From Vampirovibrio chlorellavorus (lineage in GTDB: Bacteria > Cyanobacteriota > Vampirovibrionia > Vampirovibrionales > Vampirovibrionaceae), in NCBI GenBank assembly GCA_003149345.1, contig QFWI01000031.1, positions 288,325 through 321,715 of the forward strand: a stretch of 33,391 nucleotides of DNA. The letters are read 5' to 3'. Both the position numbers and the translations under genes were made by a program. Under the pieces are notes generated by a model. The model did not search any database, was not told the DNA's origin, and saw only the letters and a program-made list of their open reading frames with translations. This document shows positions 8,644 to 16,439 of this stretch, piece by piece. How positions within the stretch are numbered: position 1 is the first letter of the stretch; each line of letters opens with the position of its first letter.

Positions 8644-9479
8644 GGCCGGGCCTCCTGTTGTGCGTAAAATTGCTGTAAATCGGGTCTGGGTCGTAGGACT
8701 TGTCGCTGGTTAAACAGCTGGGACTCCTTCAAGTGAAGTGGCAAGCGCTTAATCCACAGTATCAAGGCGTGCCAGTGAATCAGGGCAATGACCTGCCAGG
8801 TCATCAACGGGTAACGCAGGCTGAGCCGAACCAGCTGGCTATCGGTCAAGGGTCGTTTTTCTCCCCGGAAGCCACTGTCCAACAGGGTCTCCTCTCCGGC
8901 CAAGCTGGACACCTGACACTGAATGCGCTCGCCCGGCGGGCTCACCTGAAAGCGAAATCGTTGATCCAGTTGAGAATAGGGAGAGACGTAAAAATACTTG
9001 ATGCGTTCACTGGAAAAAGTATTTGCTGGATCATCGCTGAGATTGGACGAGGCATTGAGAATGGGAAACACTTTCATTTCCCGAAAGGTATTTTCCACCT
9101 GGGCCAGACTGCCCAGGCAACGCCCTGCTGCATCAAAGGCAAAGTACAAACTAATGGGATTAAACACGTAGCCCAGAGTGCGCATATTGGTCAGCAGCCC
9201 AATTTTAGCGATGGGCTCCTGAAGCCCTTGCTCTTTAAACGCTTGAATGGCCCGGTCTTTCAGCAACCCGCCAGCCGGTGTGGGCAGATGATCCGATTCC
9301 CGAAACTCATAAAAGGCCCGTCGTCCAGTCTTGAACCATGTGAACCTGTTTTCCAGCTGGGGCAATTCATCCAGATCCAGATAAAAGAAGAAACAGCGAT
9401 TCTGAAAACGGTGCTTTTTAGGGGCCAGCCGCTGATGATAGACCTGGCACTCGAAGAGGCAGGAATTTAACGCCGCCAT
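8640..9479 (-). CDS. DUF1365 domain protein
   Basis: This 279-residue protein carries the DUF1365 signature across most of its length: early FYLDLDELPQL, then LLTNMRTLGYVFNPISLYFAF at about 105-125 and a NTFREMK segment. The biochemical role of the family is not established. Its genes almost always sit between a COG2907-type FAD oxidoreductase and a Cfa-type methyltransferase, as here, which argues for a role in acyl-chain modification. The ATG start has GGTGGAG at a proper distance and lies inside the end of the upstream oxidoreductase gene (13-base overlap), implying translational coupling. Confidence 0.88.
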   Translation of the reverse strand: MAALNSCLFECQVYHQRLAPKKHRFQNRCFFFYLDLDELPQLENRFTWFKTGRRAFYEFRESDHLPTPAGGLLKDRAIQAFKEQGLQEPIAKIGLLTNMRTLGYVFNPISLYFAFDAAGRCLGSLAQVENTFREMKVFPILNASSNLSDDPANTFSSERIKYFYVSPYSQLDQRFRFQVSPPGERIQCQVSSLAGEETLLDSGFRGEKRPLTDSQLVRLSLRYPLMTWQVIALIHWHALILWIKRLPLHLKESQLFNQRQVLRPRPDLQQFYAQQEARP

Positions 9480-10780
9480 GTCAGGGTCTCCACCAGTTGA
9501 CCGCTCAAGTTAAGGGCAGCGGTAAAGGCATCCTCGTGAAAGCCGTATTTAAAATAACTGCCACAAAAATAGATGTGGGTGCGCCGCCCTTCCTCGTTGA
9601 GCTGAGACAGTTGATCCTGAGCGGCCACGGCCGGTTCATCAAAAATGGGATGCTCGTAAGCAATGGTCTGCCGGATGCTGTCCGGGCGCATCCAGCTTTG
9701 CCCATTGATAGAGACAATGTAATCCTGTTTTTTAGAAATCCCTTGCAGACTGTTCATCCAGTAGTGGGTGGCCGCATCATATAAAATTTCAGGATTCTGG
9801 GGATCGGGTTTGGCGGATTTGATTTGATAATTCCAGGAGGCCCGGCATAAACGGGCTTTGGGTAACAGGGAGGCATCGGTGTGCAGGGTGGCCCGGTTGC
9901 TTTCATAGCGAAAGGGGGCCAGCAAGCGCTGTTGCAAGTCAGTGGGTTGGCTCAGGGCGGCCAGCGATTGATCGGCGTGGCAGGCCATAATGACGGCATC
10001 GAAATCCCGGCTTTCGGCTTGCCCATGGGGGGGCTGGGCGATTACACTGACTGTGTTATCGGCATTGGCGGTCACGGCCTGAACCGTGCGGTTCAGCAAA
10101 ACCTCCGGCTGGCAGAGATCCAGTAGTTTGCGCACATAAGTGCGGGCGCCGCCATCCACGGTGTACCACTGAAAATGGGTATCCAGTCCCAAAAACCCAT
10201 GGTTGTGAAAGAACCGAATGAGGGTGCGGGCCGGGAATTTCAGCATTTTGTGCGGGGCGGTCGACCAAATGGCCGAACTCATGGGCACCATAAACAGTTC
10301 CAGAAAATCCTGCCCATAGCCCCGTTCGGCAATCAGCTCGGCCACAGTCAAGGTGTTGTAGCGGGGGTTGTCCAGGTTGTCCAGGGCCTCTTTGGTGAAG
10401 CGATCCATTTGCTTCAACATCCGCCAGAATCGGGGATTGAAGAGATTTCGGCGCTGGCCAAACAGCTTATTCAGCCCGGCCCCGTTCCACTCCAGCCCGT
10501 AAGTATCGTGACGCACACTGAAGGACATATCAGTGGGTTTGATGGGAATGTCCAGCGTTTCAAACAGCTTCAGCAGGTTGGGATAGGTGACTTTATTGAA
10601 GACCATAAAGCCCGTATCCACGGGTAATTGCTGGCCGTCCTCTTCGACCTCCACCGTGTTGGTGTGCCCGCCCACGTAGTCGTTTTTCTCATACAGCGTG
10701 ATCTGGTAATCCCGATGCAAAAAGTACAGGCAACCCAGCCCGGAGATTCCGCTGCCGATAATGGCCAGTCGCTTCTTCAT
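9467..10780 (-). CDS. FAD-dependent oxidoreductase (COG2907-like, amine-oxidase fold)
   Basis: This 437-residue protein opens with the dinucleotide-binding motif IIGSGISGLGCLYFL (7-21), followed by the acidic end of the Rossmann strand (LYEKNDYVGGHTNTV). The FAD-contacting C-terminal region YFCGSYFKYGFHEDAFTAAL is near residue 410. It matches the predicted NAD/FAD-binding proteins found with DUF1365 and Cfa genes. A related flavoprotein in the bacterial furan fatty acid pathway desaturates a methylated acyl chain, so an acyl-chain dehydrogenase role is a reasonable inference. Its ATG overlaps the desaturase stop as ATGA. Confidence 0.88.
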   Translation of the reverse strand: MKKRLAIIGSGISGLGCLYFLHRDYQITLYEKNDYVGGHTNTVEVEEDGQQLPVDTGFMVFNKVTYPNLLKLFETLDIPIKPTDMSFSVRHDTYGLEWNGAGLNKLFGQRRNLFNPRFWRMLKQMDRFTKEALDNLDNPRYNTLTVAELIAERGYGQDFLELFMVPMSSAIWSTAPHKMLKFPARTLIRFFHNHGFLGLDTHFQWYTVDGGARTYVRKLLDLCQPEVLLNRTVQAVTANADNTVSVIAQPPHGQAESRDFDAVIMACHADQSLAALSQPTDLQQRLLAPFRYESNRATLHTDASLLPKARLCRASWNYQIKSAKPDPQNPEILYDAATHYWMNSLQGISKKQDYIVSINGQSWMRPDSIRQTIAYEHPIFDEPAVAAQDQLSQLNEEGRRTHIYFCGSYFKYGFHEDAFTAALNLSGQLVETLTWRR

Positions 10781-11724
10781 GGATGAGGCCTTCGGGTTTT
10801 GGAGTTGACCTGATAAGCCTCAGCCGGGACGGGATTGAGGCTATGCACCAGACCCACCCAGGACATCAGCTTCAGGATGTAATAGGTCACATCGTACTCC
10901 CACCAAAAGAAGCCTTGGCGCACCGAGTTCTGGTAGTAGTGGTGGTTGTTGTGCCAGCCTTCTCCCAGGGTCAAAATGGCCAGCCAGGGATTGTTGCGGC
11001 TGTCATCCGGGGTGTTGTAGCGCCGGGTGCCAAATTTATGAGACAGGGAATTGATGGTGCAGGTACCATGGAAGAGAATCACCGTGCTGACGAAAAAGCC
11101 CCAAATCAGGCATTGCAGACCATTGGTGCCCAAAGCGGGGAACGCCATTTCCAGCCAGGCGCCCAGGGCATATAGAGCGATTGCGTACAGGGCAGGCACC
11201 ACCCAGTCAAAGCGATTCAGCCACACCAGCTCCGGGAAACGAGTCCAGTCCCTAATCAGGGTGTAATCGGTCTGCAAATTGGCAGGCACCGTCATCCAGC
11301 CGATATGAGATTGCAGCAGGCTTTCCCGCACCGGGGAATGCGGGTCACCGGGCTGATCGGAGTAACGGTGATGACGCCGATGGTGAGAAGCCCACCACAG
11401 GGGCCCGCGCTGCACAGAGGTCATGGCCCACACGGCAAAAATAAACTGCTGGATGCGTCCGGTTTTAAAGGTGCGATGAGAAAAGTAGCGGTGATAAAAA
11501 GCGGTAATGGCAAACATGCGCACCCAGTACAACATCAGGGCCAGCCCCACCACAAAGGGCGACCACCCACAGAAGAACACGCCCAAGACCCCCACGTGCA
11601 AAAAGGCGAATGGAATCCAGCGAGACCACTCCCGGGACCACTCGGAGGCATTGGACGGTTCGGCGACCGAGGTAGGGCTTTTGAGGGCGTAGTCACTGTC
11701 CAGAATTTTTAAAATCGTGCTCAT
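10777..11724 (-). CDS. Acyl-CoA / acyl-lipid desaturase (membrane di-iron)
   Basis: This 315-residue membrane fatty acid desaturase has the three His boxes: HRYFSH at 78-83, HHRRHH at 114-119 and HNNHH at 258-262. It also has the WxHxxHHR-type context of stearoyl-CoA desaturases (LWWASHHRRHHRYSD) and about four transmembrane helices. It inserts a cis double bond, probably delta-9, into saturated acyl chains using O2, and so supplies the unsaturated substrate for the Cfa-type enzymes downstream. It is the first gene of the operon. The ATG has no recognisable ribosome-binding site and directly follows a TATGAT hexamer, so the real start may be a little downstream, or translation may be leaderless. 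Confidence 0.9.
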   Translation of the reverse strand: MSTILKILDSDYALKSPTSVAEPSNASEWSREWSRWIPFAFLHVGVLGVFFCGWSPFVVGLALMLYWVRMFAITAFYHRYFSHRTFKTGRIQQFIFAVWAMTSVQRGPLWWASHHRRHHRYSDQPGDPHSPVRESLLQSHIGWMTVPANLQTDYTLIRDWTRFPELVWLNRFDWVVPALYAIALYALGAWLEMAFPALGTNGLQCLIWGFFVSTVILFHGTCTINSLSHKFGTRRYNTPDDSRNNPWLAILTLGEGWHNNHHYYQNSVRQGFFWWEYDVTYYILKLMSWVGLVHSLNPVPAEAYQVNSKTRRPHP

Positions 11725-11728
11725 ATCA

Positions 11729-11744
11729 TATACCGAATGGTAGA
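11729..11744. promoter_or_regulatory. Palindromic operator candidate, copy 1
   Basis: TATACC-GAAT-GGTAGA lies 5 bases upstream of the desaturase ATG. The arms match in 5 of 6 positions, and the element has the same layout as copy 2 about 100 bases away. It lies between a candidate minus-strand -35 (TTGAAT) and -10 (TATGAT) with 16-base spacing. That is a good position for a repressor or activator of the lipid operon. Confidence 0.5.
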
Positions 11745-11830
11745 CTATTCAAGTTTAACGGAACCGAATTGACTGTCAAATGAAACTTCAATATATCCCT
11801 CTTGCTTCAATTTTGAATGGTTTGGAGATT

Positions 11831-11846
11831 TATACCTATTGGTATA
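11831..11846. promoter_or_regulatory. Palindromic operator candidate, copy 2
   Basis: TATACC-TATT-GGTATA is a perfect 6-bp inverted repeat with a 4-base spacer, upstream of the divergent gene at 11896. A TATAAA hexamer overlaps its right end (11845-11850), so a bound protein would block or reshape a plus-strand promoter. Shared by both sides of the divergent region with copy 1. Confidence 0.5.
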
Positions 11847-11895
11847 TAAATGTAGTAAAATAGGGAAAAGTTGCATGAATGGAGGTGCAGGCATC

Positions 11896-12438
11896 ATGAT
11901 AGACAAACTTGTGCGAACGCCTCGAAACATTGCCTTGGTTCTTCTTTATATTGCTTGCTTTTGGCTTTATACGCAAGCGGCAAGTTTGGCGTCGCCATTG
12001 CCTCGGGAGGAATTGGTCAGTTTGAACGGCGCTAGTCGCTTGCAGCTGCCAGATGCTTTTCGGGGGAAGCGAGTGCTGTTGGCGGTGGGCTTTCATCCCC
12101 GTCATCAGTCCACGCTGGAGAAAGGGGTGCTGCTGTTCGATGGCTTGCGGGCAACCGGGGCCAACGTCCAGGTCCTGGAGGTGGCCGTTCTCGACACAAA
12201 GTACAAGAGCTTCAAACCTTCCGTGGAAGCGTTTATGCGCAAGGCGGTAAATGAAAAGCCACTGATGGGACGCATTTACCCAATGTACACCAATTCTCAG
12301 GCTTTTAAAAAATCACTGGGCCTGCAACAGGAGGAGTACGCCTTTATCCTTCTTGGGCCAGAGGGGCAGGTTTTATGGAAGAAAAGCGCGGCTCCCACCG
12401 CCAGCATGGTGGATTCCGTGAAGCGATTGATTCCTTAA
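11896..12438 (+). CDS. Secreted protein with thioredoxin-like fold features, no CxxC
   Basis: The ATG at 11896 is chosen because GGAGGT lies 9 bases upstream; an upstream in-frame start at 11839 has no such site and falls in the operator region. The 180-residue protein has an N-terminal signal peptide or anchor (NIALVLLYIACFWLYTQAASLA). The rest resembles a thioredoxin-like fold: a beta strand in GKRVLLAVGF, a helix, LEVAVLD, then the late strands AFILLGPEGQVLWKKS. No CxxC is present, so redox catalysis is unlikely. It is divergent from the lipid operon and shares the palindromic region with it, so a periplasmic role linked to membrane lipid change is possible but unproven. Confidence 0.7.
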   Translation: MIDKLVRTPRNIALVLLYIACFWLYTQAASLASPLPREELVSLNGASRLQLPDAFRGKRVLLAVGFHPRHQSTLEKGVLLFDGLRATGANVQVLEVAVLDTKYKSFKPSVEAFMRKAVNEKPLMGRIYPMYTNSQAFKKSLGLQQEEYAFILLGPEGQVLWKKSAAPTASMVDSVKRLIP

Positions 12439-12472
12439 ACCTGTAAAAACGATGATTGGCCGTAAAAAATCT

Positions 12473-12502
12473 TTGCCAGTCCGCCGATGGGTGTGCTATA
12501 TA
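12473..12502 (+). promoter_or_regulatory. Promoter of tRNA-Ala
   Basis: A TTGCCA hexamer (12473-12478) and TATATA (12497-12502) are separated by 18 bases. Transcription would begin about 7 bases before the tRNA. Confidence 0.55.
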
Positions 12503-12515
12503 TTAAGAACGCCTT

Positions 12516-12588
12516 GGGGGCGTAGCTCAGTTGGTAGAGCGCCTGCTTTGCACGCAGGATGTCGCGGGTTCAATTCCTGTCGCCTCCA
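12516..12588 (+). tRNA. tRNA-Ala (anticodon TGC)
   Basis: A 73-base cloverleaf can be folded by eye. The acceptor stem GGGGGCG pairs with CGCCTCC (one G-U), followed by discriminator A. The D arm is GCTC/GAGC, the anticodon stem CCTGC/GCAGG with loop TTTGCAC, the variable loop ATGTC and the T arm GCGGG-TTCAATT-CCTGT. The anticodon TGC reads Ala codons. The 3' CCA is not encoded, since the sequence continues with CTTT. Confidence 0.97.
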
Positions 12589-12609
12589 CTTTACTCTCTT
12601 TTTCTAAAA

Positions 12610-12657
12610 CTTTACGAAAGCCTGCGAATGCAAAATGTGATTCTGGCTTATGTAAAG
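12610..12657. terminator. Imperfect hairpin between tRNA and flippase gene
   Basis: CTTTAC (12610-12615) pairs with GTAAAG (12652-12657) and AAGCC (12618-12622) pairs with GGCTT (12645-12649), around a 22-base loop with a 2x2 internal loop. It lies between the tRNA and the end of the minus-strand polysaccharide operon. No strong T-run follows, so a terminator role is uncertain. Confidence 0.3.
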
Positions 12658-12781
12658 ATTGAAAAGCTTAAAGCAAATAGTCCAAAATAGTTGGCAGAAA
12701 AGCCTAACGACCATCTTAATAGCTATCTCCATTTGAGTTTTTCCAAAGCATCCGAAAACGATCAGAGAACGCTCCACCGAC

Positions 12782-14254
12782 CTACGTTTTGGACCACACC
12801 CGGCTCGCCGCCTTTTGAACCAACCGCTCAAAGGCTTGGGGCATGGTTACTTTGACAACAGCAAAATATAGCCCTAAAAAGACAAAGGCGCTGAGAGTGA
12901 ACACCCCATACACCGACATATTCAGATTTGCTAACCAAGTTTTTAAAAAGAAAAGCAAAAAGCCAGGCCCTAGCAACAGCCCAAGATGCCGACCCAAATG
13001 CCAAAGTTGCTCACTGACAGGCCATTGGAAGCATCGTTTTATTCTGAACATCATGCACAAGGCAGCCAAACTGTGAGCCAGAATAGTGGCCATAGTCAGG
13101 CCGTAAAGCCCGCCCAGCTTGGCGCCTATAAAAAACAGCACCAAGGTGGGCGGCGTTACCCAGAGAAAATGGCGCAAGGTTTCTCCGGTTTTTCCCGTGG
13201 CGTTTAACAGGGAAATGGAGATGTCATACAAAATTTTGAGCAGGCAAAACAACAAAATACCCTGAAACGTAAGCACCGAGGGCAGCCACTGAGCGCCATA
13301 AATCAGCGACAGCAATTCCTTGGAAAAAACAGCCAACAAGAGAAGCACCGGAAATAAAGCCAGCATTAAATAAGAGCTAAGCTGGAAATAGTGTGTTTTC
13401 AGCGAAACTGGATCGCTCTGCGCCTTGGAAAAAACGGGGAAAAACACCTGCTCGCTCAAGCCTCGAATCAACAAAGCCACCAAGAAAGCTTTCTCAAAAC
13501 CAAAATAATAATAACCAAGTAAAGCCGCACTCAAGCACAAGCCGCCCACTACATAATCGGCCTGATACAGAAAATCGCACAACAGGGTTTGGGGCATAAA
13601 GCCTTTACTATATTGCAGAATTTCCCGGGCTGCTGGCTTGATGATTTGGAGCCCAAAAGCTTGCCTGGCCATGCCAAACAGAATCATCATGCACAATGCC
13701 TGAGAAATTAGCATAGGGATGACATAGCTGAGGTATTTAAAACCGACAACAGCAAACGTAATGATCAGTAGAGCGTTTAAAAAATTGACACTAGCGTCCA
13801 AAATCGCCAAACGCTGCTGCTGCATTTCCTTGATGAGAAAAGCACGAGGAATGCGGCCCACCGCATTGACCCAAAAGGCCAAACCAGCGTAAAGCAAAAT
13901 TTCCTGTAGCGCCGCTTGTTTGTAAAAGCCCGAAAGCGCAAAGCCCAGCCCGATGATTAGCAGGGCAAACAGACTACAAGCGATTACGTGAAGCGTGAAG
14001 GCCGTATTGATGGACTGACGGCTTAGCGCTGGCTTGAAAATTAAAAAATTATCGATACCGGTGGCGCTGGCCGTGTTGATAAGCATAAACAAGGTGCCAG
14101 CAATACCAATAAAGCCAAAATCCTGGGGGCTCAACAATTTAGCGGTAATGACACTGGAAAACAAGAAGAACAGACGAACCAGAATCATAGCCCCCGATGT
14201 CCATACGGTGGCCTTAAAAATATTGGCGCTGGCAGATTGAATGGCAATCGACAT
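12782..14254 (-). CDS. Polysaccharide flippase, Wzx-like (MOP superfamily)
   Basis: This 490-residue integral membrane protein has about 12-14 hydrophobic segments. It has the N-terminal pattern of polysaccharide flippases (NIFKATVWTSGAMILVRLFFLFSSVITAKLLSPQDFGFIGIAG), where the LSPxDFGxxG motif is typical of the Polysacc_synt / MurJ-like family. It would turn undecaprenyl-linked repeat units across the inner membrane. It is the last gene of the operon, 3 bases after the copolymerase gene. Confidence 0.88.
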   Translation of the reverse strand: MSIAIQSASANIFKATVWTSGAMILVRLFFLFSSVITAKLLSPQDFGFIGIAGTLFMLINTASATGIDNFLIFKPALSRQSINTAFTLHVIACSLFALLIIGLGFALSGFYKQAALQEILLYAGLAFWVNAVGRIPRAFLIKEMQQQRLAILDASVNFLNALLIITFAVVGFKYLSYVIPMLISQALCMMILFGMARQAFGLQIIKPAAREILQYSKGFMPQTLLCDFLYQADYVVGGLCLSAALLGYYYFGFEKAFLVALLIRGLSEQVFFPVFSKAQSDPVSLKTHYFQLSSYLMLALFPVLLLLAVFSKELLSLIYGAQWLPSVLTFQGILLFCLLKILYDISISLLNATGKTGETLRHFLWVTPPTLVLFFIGAKLGGLYGLTMATILAHSLAALCMMFRIKRCFQWPVSEQLWHLGRHLGLLLGPGFLLFFLKTWLANLNMSVYGVFTLSAFVFLGLYFAVVKVTMPQAFERLVQKAASRVWSKT

Positions 14255-14257
14255 AAG

Positions 14258-16399
14258 CTAGTGCATGGTTTTTAAAACAGCGCCCGTCAGCGGAATTTGA
14301 TGCGCCTGACACAGCTTTTTGAATGCCTTCAGGTCCGCCTGTGGAGTCTCCAGCCCACACAAAGCAACCAACCCGTCCAGGTGACGGGCAATCATCACCG
14401 ATTCCGCTTGATAGAGCAAGGAACCCATATCCACCAGAATAAAATCAAAGTTGGGCTTTAAGCGATCCAGCAATACAGGGAAAGCCTTGCTGCCAACCGT
14501 CTCATAGGGGTTAGCCCCGGTGTTTGCACTGCTCATCAAATAAACCGATTGCTCTGGGTTTAACCGGTGAATATAAGATCCCAGATCAAAGAGCGCTGAA
14601 GGCAAGGTTGCGGTAGCCGAGGAAGCGTGCCCGGCAACGGGCTTTCTTTGAAGCAAGGGTGTGAAATCCCGAATGTTTTCCGTGCTGAGCCCAAATTCTT
14701 GATGCACAGTGCTTTGTTGGGCATCAGCGTCCACAATCAAAACCGTATACCCACAATTCGATAGTAATTGCGCCAAGCTGGCCAGCAAATGAGAACGTTT
14801 TGCGGCTTTACTCAGGCTGGAAAACCCAATCAGGGACAAACCATCTTCTTGCTGAATCCGTAAAAACGTGGCCATTTTCTGAAGGGTCAGAATATATTGC
14901 GGATGGCTTAGCAGGGACAAAGACGTGGCCTGATAAACAGCTTCTGGCAACCAGCTAAAGCTCCCCAGAACAGGCGCGCCCAGCATGACTTCCAGGTCGG
15001 CAGGGTTACTAACCGTATTGCGAATCAGGTGCTGCCCCACCACGGAGAAACAGCCCAATAAAGTTCCTGCCAGAGTCATTACCAGCACAATTTGCCATTG
15101 ATTGGGAAAGGACGGCGCAACAGGAGTCGTGGGGCTTTGCACAATATTGACGTTACTGACGATTTCCGATTCTCGCACACTGGCTTCCACCAGTTTGGAC
15201 TGTAACGTGTTGACCACAGAGGCCAGGTTATTTTCAGTAGCCTCCATTTCAGCCAAAGTCAGCTGCTGGTCAGGAATATTATTCTGATGGCTTTTTAAGG
15301 CATTCAAATTATTCTGTAACGATTGCTTTTGGGCATTGATGGAAATCAATTCCGATTGACTATTAATCAAGTCACCCAGCATTTTAGCCCGTATTTCATC
15401 TTTAATAATGGCGTTCTTACCATTCGCTACGGATTTTCCCACGGTGCTGGCAACTTGTTGTTTGATCTGGCCTTGCAGCTCTTGAATGTTTTGACGAAAA
15501 ACCACCATCTTCCGGGAAGACTCCGGATAGCGCACCTTCATGCTGGCGTATTCCTGCTGCGCTGAATTGAGGCGCTCCTGCAAATTACTCAGGTTCTGGT
15601 TTTGCCCTAAAGCCACCGCGTCAATGGCCGTCTGAATATTGCGAGAAGGAATCTGCAACTTTTGCGCATATTCCTGGACTTTACCCGCGTGATAATTCAT
15701 CTGGCTTTGCAGAGCGGCAATGGTGTTGTCCAAATCCGAAACCTGCTTGACGATGTTGCTGGTCTCGACATTTAAATCAACCGTGGCGTTGGCCTTTTTA
15801 AAATCCCGAATTTTTTGGCGTGTAGTGGCCAGCTTCCGCTCGGAATCCTCTAACTGATCCTGAATATACTTTTTGGTTTGAATCACGGATTGATTGTTTT
15901 GCTGTACATTATATTGATAGTATTCGTCAATAAATGCCTGGGCAATGCGCTTGGCTTGTTGGGGATCGTCCCACTGCACAGACAGTTTGATAATATCCGT
16001 GGCCGGTGGGCTTTTAAGACTGAGCGCTTTTTGCAAACGCTGAATTTGCTTCTCGGTGCTGGAATCGGTGGCGCTAAAAAGCGGGGGATTTCCCTTGGAA
16101 ATCAGGGCCTTATGAACCCGTTGGGCCAAGTCATAAGAGGACAAAATTTCCATTTGGGTCAAAATGGGATTTTTCTCGTAGTTGTTGGTTTGCAGTTTTT
16201 TATTCTGCCCCAGATCCGCCACAAAAGTGGTGGGCGCCACTTCCTCGATTAAAACCTTGGCCTGAGAGGTGTAGGAGGGCTTAAAAATAAAACACGCGTA
16301 CAAAACCGCCAACAGAAAGAACAGCGCTGTAAACCCCAGAATGGTGCGGCGACCCTGGCTCAAAATTTGACGGTACTGATTAAGAGAAATGGCATCCAT
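14258..16399 (-). CDS. Polysaccharide copolymerase, Wzz/BY-kinase-like, with degenerate P-loop
   Basis: The 713-residue protein has the fused Gram-negative layout (Wzc/ExoP-like). A Wzz domain has TM1 at about 19-38, a long periplasmic coiled-coil region (about 165-420) and TM2 at about 436-456 after the Pro-rich SPTTPVAPSFP. A cytoplasmic P-loop-type domain follows. Walker A' LIVDADAQ (554-561) and Walker B ILVDMGS are present, but the expected Walker A GxxxxGKS/T is replaced by GFSSLSKAAKRS (525-536), with no Gly-Lys-Ser. There is no C-terminal Tyr cluster. It likely controls chain length and couples Wzx/Wzy to Wza without autokinase activity. Confidence 0.87.
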   Translation of the reverse strand: MDAISLNQYRQILSQGRRTILGFTALFFLLAVLYACFIFKPSYTSQAKVLIEEVAPTTFVADLGQNKKLQTNNYEKNPILTQMEILSSYDLAQRVHKALISKGNPPLFSATDSSTEKQIQRLQKALSLKSPPATDIIKLSVQWDDPQQAKRIAQAFIDEYYQYNVQQNNQSVIQTKKYIQDQLEDSERKLATTRQKIRDFKKANATVDLNVETSNIVKQVSDLDNTIAALQSQMNYHAGKVQEYAQKLQIPSRNIQTAIDAVALGQNQNLSNLQERLNSAQQEYASMKVRYPESSRKMVVFRQNIQELQGQIKQQVASTVGKSVANGKNAIIKDEIRAKMLGDLINSQSELISINAQKQSLQNNLNALKSHQNNIPDQQLTLAEMEATENNLASVVNTLQSKLVEASVRESEIVSNVNIVQSPTTPVAPSFPNQWQIVLVMTLAGTLLGCFSVVGQHLIRNTVSNPADLEVMLGAPVLGSFSWLPEAVYQATSLSLLSHPQYILTLQKMATFLRIQQEDGLSLIGFSSLSKAAKRSHLLASLAQLLSNCGYTVLIVDADAQQSTVHQEFGLSTENIRDFTPLLQRKPVAGHASSATATLPSALFDLGSYIHRLNPEQSVYLMSSANTGANPYETVGSKAFPVLLDRLKPNFDFILVDMGSLLYQAESVMIARHLDGLVALCGLETPQADLKAFKKLCQAHQIPLTGAVLKTMH

Positions 16400-16439
16400 A
16401 CAATAAGCTTTCGTGTTTAAAACTGTTTAAAATTACGCT

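Noticed and set aside
8700..9470. Plus-strand 256-residue frame
   Set aside because: It is antisense to the DUF1365 gene, which has clear family motifs.
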